Source: Bacteroidia bacterium (GTDB taxonomy: Bacteria; Bacteroidota; Bacteroidia; Bacteroidales; UBA12481). From it: a stretch of DNA of 10,083 nt. Below, piece by piece: positions 1-5,562 of this stretch (position 1 is its first letter; each line of letters opens with the position of its first letter). The position numbers and the translations under genes are program-made. The notes under the pieces were generated by a model, which was given only the letters and a program-made list of their open reading frames with translations, did not search any database and was not told the origin of the DNA. Location: NCBI GenBank assembly GCA_026391235.1, contig JAPLDV010000619.1, forward strand, positions 1 through 10,083. Reading direction: 5' to 3'.

Positions 1-448
1 CATGTAGCTTCGGTTCAATAATCAGCAGTGTCCCGCCGGGCTGTATTATGGTTGTCAATTCTTCAATCAGCTTTTCGGGATCGTTAACTTCATGGATCAT
101 CCAGAAAGCCAGAATAAAATCCACCATTTCCGTTATGCCAATTTTATTTTCCTGGCACTGATGTATTTCGATCCTCTTCTCCAGGCTGGTTCCACCTGCC
201 TTGCGGGCTACCATTGCAAGCATACCCTCTTGTAAATCAGCGGCGATAACCTTCCCGGAACTGCCAACGATTTTCGCAATCTCCAGGGTGAAAAATCCCG
301 GCCCGCAACCCAAATCCAAAACTGTCATTCCTTCTTTTATGAATGGCTGCAATATTTTTCGCGGATTTTGCAACCATTGCCTCCACGAGTTGTCGAGGCT
401 TCCGGCTAATGCCGGCGGACAGATTCTTTTATTATTATTCTCGCTCAT
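1..448 (-). CDS. Class I SAM-dependent methyltransferase, C-terminus beyond window edge
   Basis: The minus-strand frame opens at ATG 446-448 and stays open to the window edge, giving 149 residues of what is usually a protein of about 190. Near the N-terminus (residues 10-20) is a CP..LAGSLDN stretch, followed by WLQNPRKIL; this start is typical of a small stand-alone methyltransferase family common in Bacteroidota and archaea. SAM-binding motif I is VLDLGCGPGFFT (residues 43-54). The acidic residue that contacts the SAM ribose is likely D71 in AADLQ. The motif IV region is VDFILAFWMIHEV (109-121), and a PGG turn followed by LLIIEPK marks the next strand. The substrate cannot be read from sequence; relatives are annotated only as methyltransferase-domain proteins. 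It is probably cytoplasmic. No frameshift is seen in the visible part. The family call is secure and the start fits the family N-terminus well. Confidence 0.86.
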   Translation of the reverse strand, partial: MSENNNKRICPPALAGSLDNSWRQWLQNPRKILQPFIKEGMTVLDLGCGPGFFTLEIAKIVGSSGKVIAADLQEGMLAMVARKAGGTSLEKRIEIHQCQENKIGITEMVDFILAFWMIHEVNDPEKLIEELTTIIQPGGTLLIIEPKLH

Positions 449-529
449 CGCCGTGAATTTTTTGGACAATTAACCTGAAAAATTAATCACTTCCATCAGA
501 TAAACAATGGCTTGACAAAAATTTCATTT

Positions 530-561
530 CCCGACGAAGGTCGGGGCCGACTTTCGTCGGG
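530..561. repeat. Palindromic intergenic element (REP-like)
   Basis: The outer arms CCCGACGAA and TTCGTCGGG are perfectly complementary, and they enclose a second palindrome, GTCGGGGCCGAC. The whole 32-base segment can fold as an extended hairpin. It lies in the 169-base gap between the methyltransferase start and the toxin stop, with no gene inside. Because the toxin gene ends just to the right, it could act as a terminator for the toxin-antitoxin transcript, but there is no clear U-tract. A dispersed REP-type repeat is the alternative. The fold is read directly; the function is inferred. Confidence 0.6.
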
Positions 562-617
562 ATGACAAGGCTCTGGGGGGGGACAAAAGAGAATGTGCTT
601 CACCGGCACGACTGCCG

Positions 618-929
618 CTATGTCTTGATCGTAAAGTAGCTTTTTAGCTCCTCTGGGTTCCTATTGCAATCCCAAACAGCAAGAACCTCGATACGTTCGT
701 TGGAAAACCGATAAATTATCAGATAATTCCTGACAGGTTTCAACCGTACGTTTTTGTAGTCAGATGGTCGGCCGATCATGGGATATTTCGAAATCAACCG
801 CAAATTTTCCACAATTAACCCGTTCAGTCGCCGACTGTATCCATAGGATTTATTGCGTGTATTCCAGTATTGGATGATCTCTAAACGATCAACATGGGCT
901 CTGCGGGACCAGACTATTCTCCGAGCCAT
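618..929 (-). CDS. RelE/ParE-family type II toxin
   Basis: A 103-residue basic protein of the size and pattern usual for the RelE/ParE superfamily. Residues 4-22 (RIVWSRRAHVDRLEIIQYW) form the first strand and helix, with the characteristic tryptophan. IGRPS lies at 52-56. The closing strands are PVRNYLIIYRF followed by ERIEVLAVWD.NRNPEEL (residues 65-95), the family's most conserved block. In the superfamily, RelE members cleave mRNA at the ribosome and ParE members poison DNA gyrase; the sequence alone does not separate the two, though the overall pattern is the one usually labelled RelE/ParE in Bacteroidota. The start overlaps the upstream antitoxin gene by 16 bases, so the two are translationally coupled in the usual antitoxin-first order. 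It is intact, with no sign of decay. Confidence 0.9.
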   Translation of the reverse strand: MARRIVWSRRAHVDRLEIIQYWNTRNKSYGYSRRLNGLIVENLRLISKYPMIGRPSDYKNVRLKPVRNYLIIYRFSNERIEVLAVWDCNRNPEELKSYFTIKT

Positions 930-1150
930 TGTTTAACCTCAGCATCAGATTCTTCACCAGACAAAAGATCCCCATTATCGATTTGCTTGATAGCCTCTTC
1001 CACAACAGATTTCTGCTCTTCTGAAAGGACATAAACCTTGGAATCCTCAGCATCTGAATTCATCAGCCGGTAAACTTCTTCCAATAGTTCAGGGTCCTTT
1101 GAACTACTAATTTTACCAATGATCTTCTTTTTCAACTCCGGAACGGTCAT
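914..1150 (-). CDS. Antitoxin partner of the RelE/ParE toxin
   Basis: A 78-residue acidic protein directly before the toxin and overlapping its start by 16 bases. The N-terminal half (residues 1-32) is predicted helical with a lysine-rich start (PELKKKIIGKI). The C-terminal part has the pattern LSEEQ..VVEEAI.QI..GDLLS.EE...EV..WL, which recurs in small antitoxins of Bacteroidota paired with RelE/ParE toxins; this segment normally wraps around the toxin. No classical ribbon-helix-helix or helix-turn-helix motif is obvious, so autorepression by this protein cannot be claimed from sequence. It is read in the same direction as the S41 peptidase gene, whose stop lies 109 bases upstream, so it probably has its own promoter. 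Confidence 0.85.
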   Translation of the reverse strand: MTVPELKKKIIGKISSSKDPELLEEVYRLMNSDAEDSKVYVLSEEQKSVVEEAIKQIDNGDLLSGEESDAEVKQWLGE

Positions 1151-1164
1151 AATACACTTTTTAG

Positions 1165-1172
1165 CAATTATA
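1165..1172 (-). promoter_or_regulatory. Possible promoter -7/-10 box for the toxin-antitoxin pair
   Basis: Read on the minus strand the sequence is TATAATTG, one mismatch from the Bacteroidota -7 consensus TAnnTTTG and also containing a sigma70-like TATAAT. It ends 14 bases before the antitoxin ATG. No clear TTG is found at the expected -33 distance, so this is tentative. Confidence 0.3.
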
Positions 1173-1259
1173 CGGAATCACACATTTCTTTGTTGTATAT
1201 AGATGCATGAATTTGCCCCCGATGGAAATACCGGATCAAGTTTTTCGGCACGCGAACAC

Positions 1260-3467
1260 TCATTTCCCATTTATGATGTCAATCGCTTTCTCCAAAACCT
1301 CGTCCTTCCCCAATCGGATACCTTCAATGGTCGGTTTTACCTCAATATCAGGAATGATCCCAACTCTTTGAGTTTCCCTTCCATCAGGATAATAAACGCC
1401 GATACCGCTGATCATAGTTTCTATACCACCAGGAAGGTAAAACTCCGATACATTACCATCGGCACCGGCAGTGGTGGAACCAATCACTGTTGCATCAGGA
1501 GCCACTTTGAATGCCATTGTTGTATATTCAGCCTGACTTTGAGTTAATTCATTTATCAGTATAACGACCTTGCCTTTATAATAATCTTTATTCTCCTCGC
1601 CGACATTTACAAAATAGGGAGTCCTGGTAAATAGCCCAGGATTGGTAATGCTACCAAATGAGAATTTCACGAATGGCGTGCCTGTTGGCATTAAATACTT
1701 GCCCAGTGTGAAAACAACAAATTCAGAAGGGTAACATCTCAGGTCAATAATCAGTCCCTTTGTTTGTTGAACTTCGTTCATAATTTTCGGTAGATATTGA
1801 TTTTTTATGGAACCAAGATAGAGGTAGCTAATATCAGGATTGATAAATTTGAAACAGGTGTCTTTTTTGTATATGATGGGATCATAAATTATTTTAGGAT
1901 AGGCATGGATTTCTTTGTTTCGGCTGATACCATTTCGGGAGTATTCTATATTAATTATGGTATCATCTGCTCTCAATAATTTATTATTCATATCCCTCAA
2001 TTGCGTTGAATAATTTGAAGCCGGAGTATACTTCAGCTTCTCTTTAATAATATCTTCAATCGCAATGTTATTAATTTTAGTAATGATATCTCCCGCCATT
2101 AAACATGATTTTTCGCCTAATTCCTGATTATTATACCCACCAACAACAGCTTGATTGTCAACAAATTTGAGCTGAACAGGTGTGGGATATTTATGCCATA
2201 AATAACTATATGCCGGATTCTTTGACCAAATATTAGCGTGAGTATCATGAATCCTGGCAATCAATTCCAAAGCAGCCAGGTGATACTCAAGCTCATTTGT
2301 GGCATTAATAAACTTAGGCACAAATTCCAACAGGACATCTTTCCAATCTTCACCAATTAATTGCCTGTTCGGAAAATAGTATTGTATGATGTTCCAATAG
2401 CGATATAAGGATAATAAACGAAATCCTACATCCGGATACTTCATTTCGTTATAAGCATTTTCGTTTTTGAATTCCGGATTTCTCACCCCAGCAAATAATC
2501 CAATGTAATAATGGTTATCTGTTCTTTCAGCATTTTTCACTTTTATGAGTTGTGAAGTTAAATCCGCTGTTAAGTTTGATTTGGTAATCCAATCTAAATC
2601 CGGACTGACTTTAATCTCTTCCTTGATTTTTGTTGGTCTTCCAACTTTAAAGGTTCCAAGGCTGGCAATCCAATCAGATAGAATTTTGTCTCTATCGCTT
2701 GAAGTTTTTGCATCTATTATACGGGGAAGAACTCTGAATAATTCATAATCCCAATTGTAATTTCCAGCAGCAACATTAGGATGATAATATTTCAGAAACC
2801 CCCAGACCATTCCAAGAATTTTCAAATCATTAATCTTTTCTTCATTGGGCTGAAACGCTTTGATCTCAGAACCCTTATCAAATTCTTTGTCTTGTTCGGC
2901 TTTGTAGATGTGTATTGCTTGTGAAATATCTTTCCCGTCCATCAATAGTTCTATATCGTCAATCCAAATTTGTCCCATCCCATTAAGTCCTATACCGATA
3001 AATATATTCTGAGCATTCTTCGGATAGGGAACCTTCAATTTATACATTGTCCAATCATGTGTTCCTTTGGGGCAACTTTGGCGCTTTTCTTTTAACACTC
3101 TATTTAGCCCAACAACAACAAGGCTTAACCCCTCAGAACTTTTTGTAACACCTTTCGTTTTTATGAAGGCTCTTAGCTCAATTTCCTTACCAGAGTAAAT
3201 AGCGGGTAATTCATAAAGAGCCCTTCCGAACGATTTCTGAGAAGAACTATCAAGGGATTCAATTAATAGTGAGTTTCTGCCACTGTGGTTAGTTATTGTA
3301 TCAACAGTTATATGGGCTTGTAATTCTTGAAACCAACCATTCGGTAGTTTTTGTCCTGGTGTCGTTTTCTCAAAACCGAAATTGAATTCAGTCTGGTTTG
3401 TTCTGGTCTGGCTGAAAGCAGTAGCAGTCAATACCAAAAACAGGAATGGAAGTATAGGTTTGTACAT
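1260..3467 (-). CDS. Secreted S41-family (tail-specific protease-like) peptidase
   Basis: 735 residues. Residues 1-20 are a signal peptide (positive start, hydrophobic core, ending FSQ), so the protein is exported to the periplasm or cell surface. Residues about 27-175 resemble a jelly-roll carbohydrate-binding-like module (FNFGFE at the start, IWIDDIEL at the end). Residues 205-420 are a helical segment ending in ARIHDTHANIW. A PDZ-like part follows (VQLKFVDNQAVVGG to AGDIITKINN, about 431-467). The protease core runs from about 540 to 720: GLIIDLR (571-577), KVVILINELTQSQAEY with likely nucleophile Ser644, then GSTTAGADGNV and VGIIPDIEV. The catalytic lysine of CtpA/Prc types, 25 residues after the serine, is Ala669 here; His410 in HDTHANI is a candidate partner, as in Ser/His members such as the nisin-resistance protease. 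The natural substrate is unknown. No frameshift was found. Confidence 0.9.
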   Translation of the reverse strand: MYKPILPFLFLVLTATAFSQTRTNQTEFNFGFEKTTPGQKLPNGWFQELQAHITVDTITNHSGRNSLLIESLDSSSQKSFGRALYELPAIYSGKEIELRAFIKTKGVTKSSEGLSLVVVGLNRVLKEKRQSCPKGTHDWTMYKLKVPYPKNAQNIFIGIGLNGMGQIWIDDIELLMDGKDISQAIHIYKAEQDKEFDKGSEIKAFQPNEEKINDLKILGMVWGFLKYYHPNVAAGNYNWDYELFRVLPRIIDAKTSSDRDKILSDWIASLGTFKVGRPTKIKEEIKVSPDLDWITKSNLTADLTSQLIKVKNAERTDNHYYIGLFAGVRNPEFKNENAYNEMKYPDVGFRLLSLYRYWNIIQYYFPNRQLIGEDWKDVLLEFVPKFINATNELEYHLAALELIARIHDTHANIWSKNPAYSYLWHKYPTPVQLKFVDNQAVVGGYNNQELGEKSCLMAGDIITKINNIAIEDIIKEKLKYTPASNYSTQLRDMNNKLLRADDTIINIEYSRNGISRNKEIHAYPKIIYDPIIYKKDTCFKFINPDISYLYLGSIKNQYLPKIMNEVQQTKGLIIDLRCYPSEFVVFTLGKYLMPTGTPFVKFSFGSITNPGLFTRTPYFVNVGEENKDYYKGKVVILINELTQSQAEYTTMAFKVAPDATVIGSTTAGADGNVSEFYLPGGIETMISGIGVYYPDGRETQRVGIIPDIEVKPTIEGIRLGKDEVLEKAIDIINGK

Positions 3468-3676
3468 GATGGTTTTACCGGGTTTTTAGGATCATTATTA
3501 AAGGATAAAATTTCCGTGAGAAGGTAAAGACTTTTTGACAGATGAACAATTTTTTGCTGCAACATTTCTTTTCGGCAGGCACTGAGCAATGTACGGAACC
3601 GGCTACCACCCCCACAAGCACACCCACACTCACACACCCTCAATTTTTTGTGTAGTGACCTTGTCACTTGAGCCTG
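3468..3676. other. Non-coding gap, left part; C/A-rich tract
   Basis: This is the first part of the 478-base gap between the divergent S41 peptidase and cold-shock genes. About 3606-3642 is almost pure C and A on the plus strand. It contains the decamer CCCACACTCA (3623-3632), which recurs at 6631-6640 inside the second heptamer hairpin. No gene with family features is visible on either strand. The peptidase promoter should lie near 3480-3540 but no convincing consensus was found. Confidence 0.5.
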
Positions 3677-3694
3677 CCCCCGCGGAAGCGGGGG
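3677..3694. repeat. GC-rich perfect hairpin
   Basis: CCCCCGC and GCGGGGG form a perfect 7-base stem around a GGAA tetraloop. Flanking GTGACC (3655-3660) and GGTCAC (3693-3698) can pair as a competing outer stem. It lies between divergent genes, so a terminator role is unlikely; a dispersed palindromic repeat, as at 530-561, fits better. Confidence 0.6.
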
Positions 3695-3742
3695 TCACTC
3701 GTCACTTCTTCGTTTCATGCGTCACGCATCATGCTTCACGAT
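3694..3742. repeat. Degenerate 7-base periodic tract
   Basis: Seven consecutive 7-base blocks can be read: GTCACTC, GTCACTT, CTTCGTT, TCATGCG, TCACGCA, TCATGCT, TCACGAT. The last four share TCAYGCD-like spacing; the third is poor. The period equals that of the arrays at 4141 and 6646 but the sequence is unrelated. It may be an old, decayed heptamer array. Confidence 0.4.
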
Positions 3743-3780
3743 TTATTTTCGCCCAACATGCACCGTATGTTAATAATGCG

Positions 3781-3788
3781 TATCTTTG
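3781..3788 (+). promoter_or_regulatory. Bacteroidota-type -7 promoter box for the cold-shock gene
   Basis: TATCTTTG matches the Bacteroidota -7 consensus TAnnTTTG exactly. About 20 bases upstream is ATG (3758-3760) where TTG would be expected, a weak -33 element. Transcription would start near 3795, giving a leader of about 150 bases before the cold-shock ATG at 3946. Confidence 0.55.
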
Positions 3789-3794
3789 CACCCA

Positions 3795-3945
3795 ATAATG
3801 CAAAAGTACACACGATAAGGCCCATCCGGAAAAAAACATCCATCCCAGTGGTTCCTGCCACAAATTCAACAACATCACCAACATCCATCAACTTTCATCA
3901 TCATCATCATCACTTTGAGATTTTTTATTTATTAATTTTTATATC
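3795..3945 (+). promoter_or_regulatory. Long 5' leader of the cold-shock mRNA
   Basis: If the promoter at 3781 is right, the cold-shock mRNA has an untranslated leader of about 150 bases. It is poor in G and rich in A and C, with CAA and CAT triplets (CAT repeats at about 3897-3911) and then a T/A-rich run directly before the ATG; there is no Shine-Dalgarno. Long leaders of similar size control cold-shock mRNA folding and stability in enterobacterial cspA. Whether this one senses temperature is inference, and its sequence is not related to the E. coli leader in any way I can see. Confidence 0.45.
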
Positions 3946-4137
3946 ATGAAAACAGGAAAAGTAAAATTCTTTAATAACGACAAAGGGTTCGGCTTTATTA
4001 AAGACAACGACAGCACGGAAGAGTATTTTGTACATCATTCCAACCTGATCGACAGTATCAGGGAAAACGACGAAGTTACCTTCGAACTGGAACAGGGCAA
4101 AAAAGGTTTGGCTGCAGTTAAAGTTAAGAAGGTTTAA
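3946..4137 (+). CDS. Cold-shock domain protein (CspA family)
   Basis: 63 residues, the usual length for a single cold-shock domain in this phylum. The fold is a five-stranded OB barrel that binds single-stranded RNA and DNA and melts RNA structure. TGKVKFFNNDKGFGFI (3-18) carries strand 1 and RNP1 (KGFGFI, 13-18). EEYFVHHSNL (25-34) is RNP2 with its aromatic and histidine contacts. The end is VTFELEQGKKGLAAVKVKKV, the usual last two strands. It acts in the cytoplasm as an RNA chaperone. The helicase gene lies 186 bases downstream in the same direction, and the pair is a sensible cold-adaptation unit. The last codons and stop are inside one arm of a 44-base perfect inverted repeat, which is unusual. 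The name is family-level; which csp paralogue it is cannot be decided. Confidence 0.95.
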   Translation: MKTGKVKFFNNDKGFGFIKDNDSTEEYFVHHSNLIDSIRENDEVTFELEQGKKGLAAVKVKKV

Positions 4138-4299
4138 TAGGTATCGGGTATCGGGTGTCAGGTATCGGGTGTCAGGTATCAGGTATCGGGTATCGGGTGT
4201 CAGGTGTTGGGTGTCAGGTATCAGGAATTTTTCTGAGGAAGCCCTGCATCCAACCCCCGATACCTGACACCCGATACCCGATACCTATTAAACCTTCTT
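4126..4299. repeat. 44-base perfect inverted repeat spanning the cold-shock stop codon
   Basis: Bases 4126-4169 are the exact reverse complement of 4256-4299, with an 86-base spacer. The left arm is the last codons and stop of the cold-shock gene (AAGAAGGTTTAATAG) followed by four heptamers and one base. The right arm therefore holds an inverted copy of the gene's end, just before the helicase start. In RNA the two arms would form a very strong 44-pair stem. Identity ends abruptly at both sides, which fits a recent inverted duplication. It could terminate or attenuate transcription between the cold-shock and helicase genes, or protect the 3' end of the cold-shock mRNA. Confidence 0.9.
4141..4224 (+). 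repeat. Tandem heptamer array, 12 units
   Basis: Twelve unbroken 7-base units follow the cold-shock stop: GTATCGG, GTATCGG, GTGTCAG, GTATCGG, GTGTCAG, GTATCAG, GTATCGG, GTATCGG, GTGTCAG, GTGTTGG, GTGTCAG, GTATCAG. The consensus is GTRTCRG; nearly all variation is A/G at positions 3 and 6. Four units in reverse orientation follow at 4257-4284. Short tandem heptamers of this kind are known in filamentous cyanobacteria as STRR sequences; the likeness is in form, not sequence. Confidence 0.93.
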
Positions 4300-4323
4300 C
4301 GTCACGATTTTTAAATGTATTAC

Positions 4324-5562
4324 ATGTCTTTTGAGAATTTGAATTTTGCTGAGCCCATTCAGAGGGCCTTAAAATCTGAAGGGTACACTCATCCCACCCC
4401 CATCCAGCAACAAGCCATACCGATCCTTCTCGATCATAAGGATTTGCTTGCTTGCGCGCAGACAGGCACCGGAAAAACTGCTGCTTTTGCGATCCCGATC
4501 ATTCAGTCGCTGCTCGAAAAACCCACCGACCCTACCCGGTCGCGGCAGATCAAGGCACTGATCTTATGTCCGACCCGTGAGCTTGCTGCTCAGATCGGGC
4601 AAAATTTTAACTCGTATGCCCGGTTTACTGCCGTTCGCAGTGCAGTAATATTTGGCGGGGTACCGCAACCTCCGCAGGAAGCTTCTCTCATACGGGGAGT
4701 GGATGTGCTCATCGCCACCCCGGGACGGCTGCTCGATCTGATGGGCCAGGGTTATATTCACTTCGGCAACCTCGAATGGTTTGTGCTTGATGAAGCCGAC
4801 CTGATGCTCGACATGGGCTTTATCCCGGATATTAAAAGGATAATCGCCCAGCTCCCATCGCCCCGCCAATCGGTCTTTCTTTCGGCCACCATGCCGCCTG
4901 AAGCCGTCAGACTGGCCAAGTCGATCCTGCATCAGCCTGAAAAGGTAGATGTTACAGAGCAGATATGCAGCGCGGATACCATTAATCAGTCGCTCTACTT
5001 TGTGAATAATCCCGATAAACGCGCACTCTTGATCTATGTTTTGAAAAAAACTCCAGGTGGTAATGCACTGGTTTTCACCAATACCAAAAGCGGAGCCGAC
5101 AGAATTGCCCAGAGCCTTAATCAGGCGGGAATCCGGTCGGAGTCCATCCATGGAAACAAGCCACAGTATGCCCGGATCAAAGCCCTGGGCGATTTCAAAA
5201 GCAGGCGCACCCGGGTGCTGGTTGCCACGGATATTGCCGCGAGAGGTATCGATGTTACCAATCTCTCGATGGTAATCAATTACGAGCTGCCCAATGTTTC
5301 GCAGATGTATATTCACCGCATCGGCCGCACTGGCCGGGCCGGAGCAGGCGGCAACGCCCTTTCATTCTGCGATTCCGGCGAAAAAGCCTATCTGAATGAT
5401 ATCAATAAACTTTTGACGCAAAATATCCCGGTGGTAGCCGACCATCCGTTTAGCAAAAGTGGTGACAAAGGTCTCAGTGCGGCAAAGGTAAAAGCGCCTT
5501 CAGCCCGACGTACTGTTATTCTCCGTAGTAGTATTTCAGTACACGAAGAGCATTCAGGGTAA
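4324..5562 (+). CDS. rhlE: DEAD-box ATP-dependent RNA helicase (RhlE-like)
   Basis: 412 residues from the ATG at 4324. An in-frame ATG at 4315 would add MYY, but MSFENL is the usual start of this family. Motifs in order: Q motif around TPIQ (25-28), I AQTGTGKT (45-52), Ia PTREL (83-87), Ib TPGRL (132-136), II DEAD (156-159), III SAT (187-189), V ATDIAARGID (301-310), VI HRIGRTGRAG (331-340). All are intact, so it should bind ATP and unwind short RNA duplexes, in ribosome assembly or mRNA turnover. It follows a cold-shock gene and is probably partly cotranscribed with it through the heptamer hairpin. The last 15 residues are encoded in DNA that also encodes the end of the convergent toroid gene, and the expected long Arg/Gly-rich RhlE tail is short or missing. 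The subfamily name is likely but not certain. Confidence 0.95.
   Translation: MSFENLNFAEPIQRALKSEGYTHPTPIQQQAIPILLDHKDLLACAQTGTGKTAAFAIPIIQSLLEKPTDPTRSRQIKALILCPTRELAAQIGQNFNSYARFTAVRSAVIFGGVPQPPQEASLIRGVDVLIATPGRLLDLMGQGYIHFGNLEWFVLDEADLMLDMGFIPDIKRIIAQLPSPRQSVFLSATMPPEAVRLAKSILHQPEKVDVTEQICSADTINQSLYFVNNPDKRALLIYVLKKTPGGNALVFTNTKSGADRIAQSLNQAGIRSESIHGNKPQYARIKALGDFKSRRTRVLVATDIAARGIDVTNLSMVINYELPNVSQMYIHRIGRTGRAGAGGNALSFCDSGEKAYLNDINKLLTQNIPVVADHPFSKSGDKGLSAAKVKAPSARRTVILRSSISVHEEHSG

Noticed and set aside
402..415. Palindrome CCGGC TAAT GCCGG inside the methyltransferase gene as a repeat inserted into coding DNA
   Set aside because: The encoded CP..LAGSLDN stretch aligns in length with the ordinary N-terminus of this methyltransferase family, so nothing appears inserted.
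1203..1547. A 114-residue plus-strand frame over the end of the S41 gene
   Set aside because: It is antisense to the conserved S41 protease core and resembles no family.
3428..3667. A 79-residue minus-strand frame upstream of the S41 peptidase
   Set aside because: It overlaps the peptidase signal peptide and the C/A-rich tract, with low-complexity Cys/Gly content.
3668..3949. A 93-residue plus-strand frame ending in a histidine run
   Set aside because: The histidines come from CAT repeats in the cold-shock leader; the frame crosses the hairpin, periodic tract and promoter, and has no family features.
4141..4299. The heptamer array as a CRISPR array
   Set aside because: Units are only 7 bases, contiguous with no spacers, and no cas genes are near.
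4564..5316. A 250-residue open frame on the minus strand inside the helicase gene
   Set aside because: It mirrors the helicase codons, shows no family features, and all helicase motifs are intact on the plus strand.
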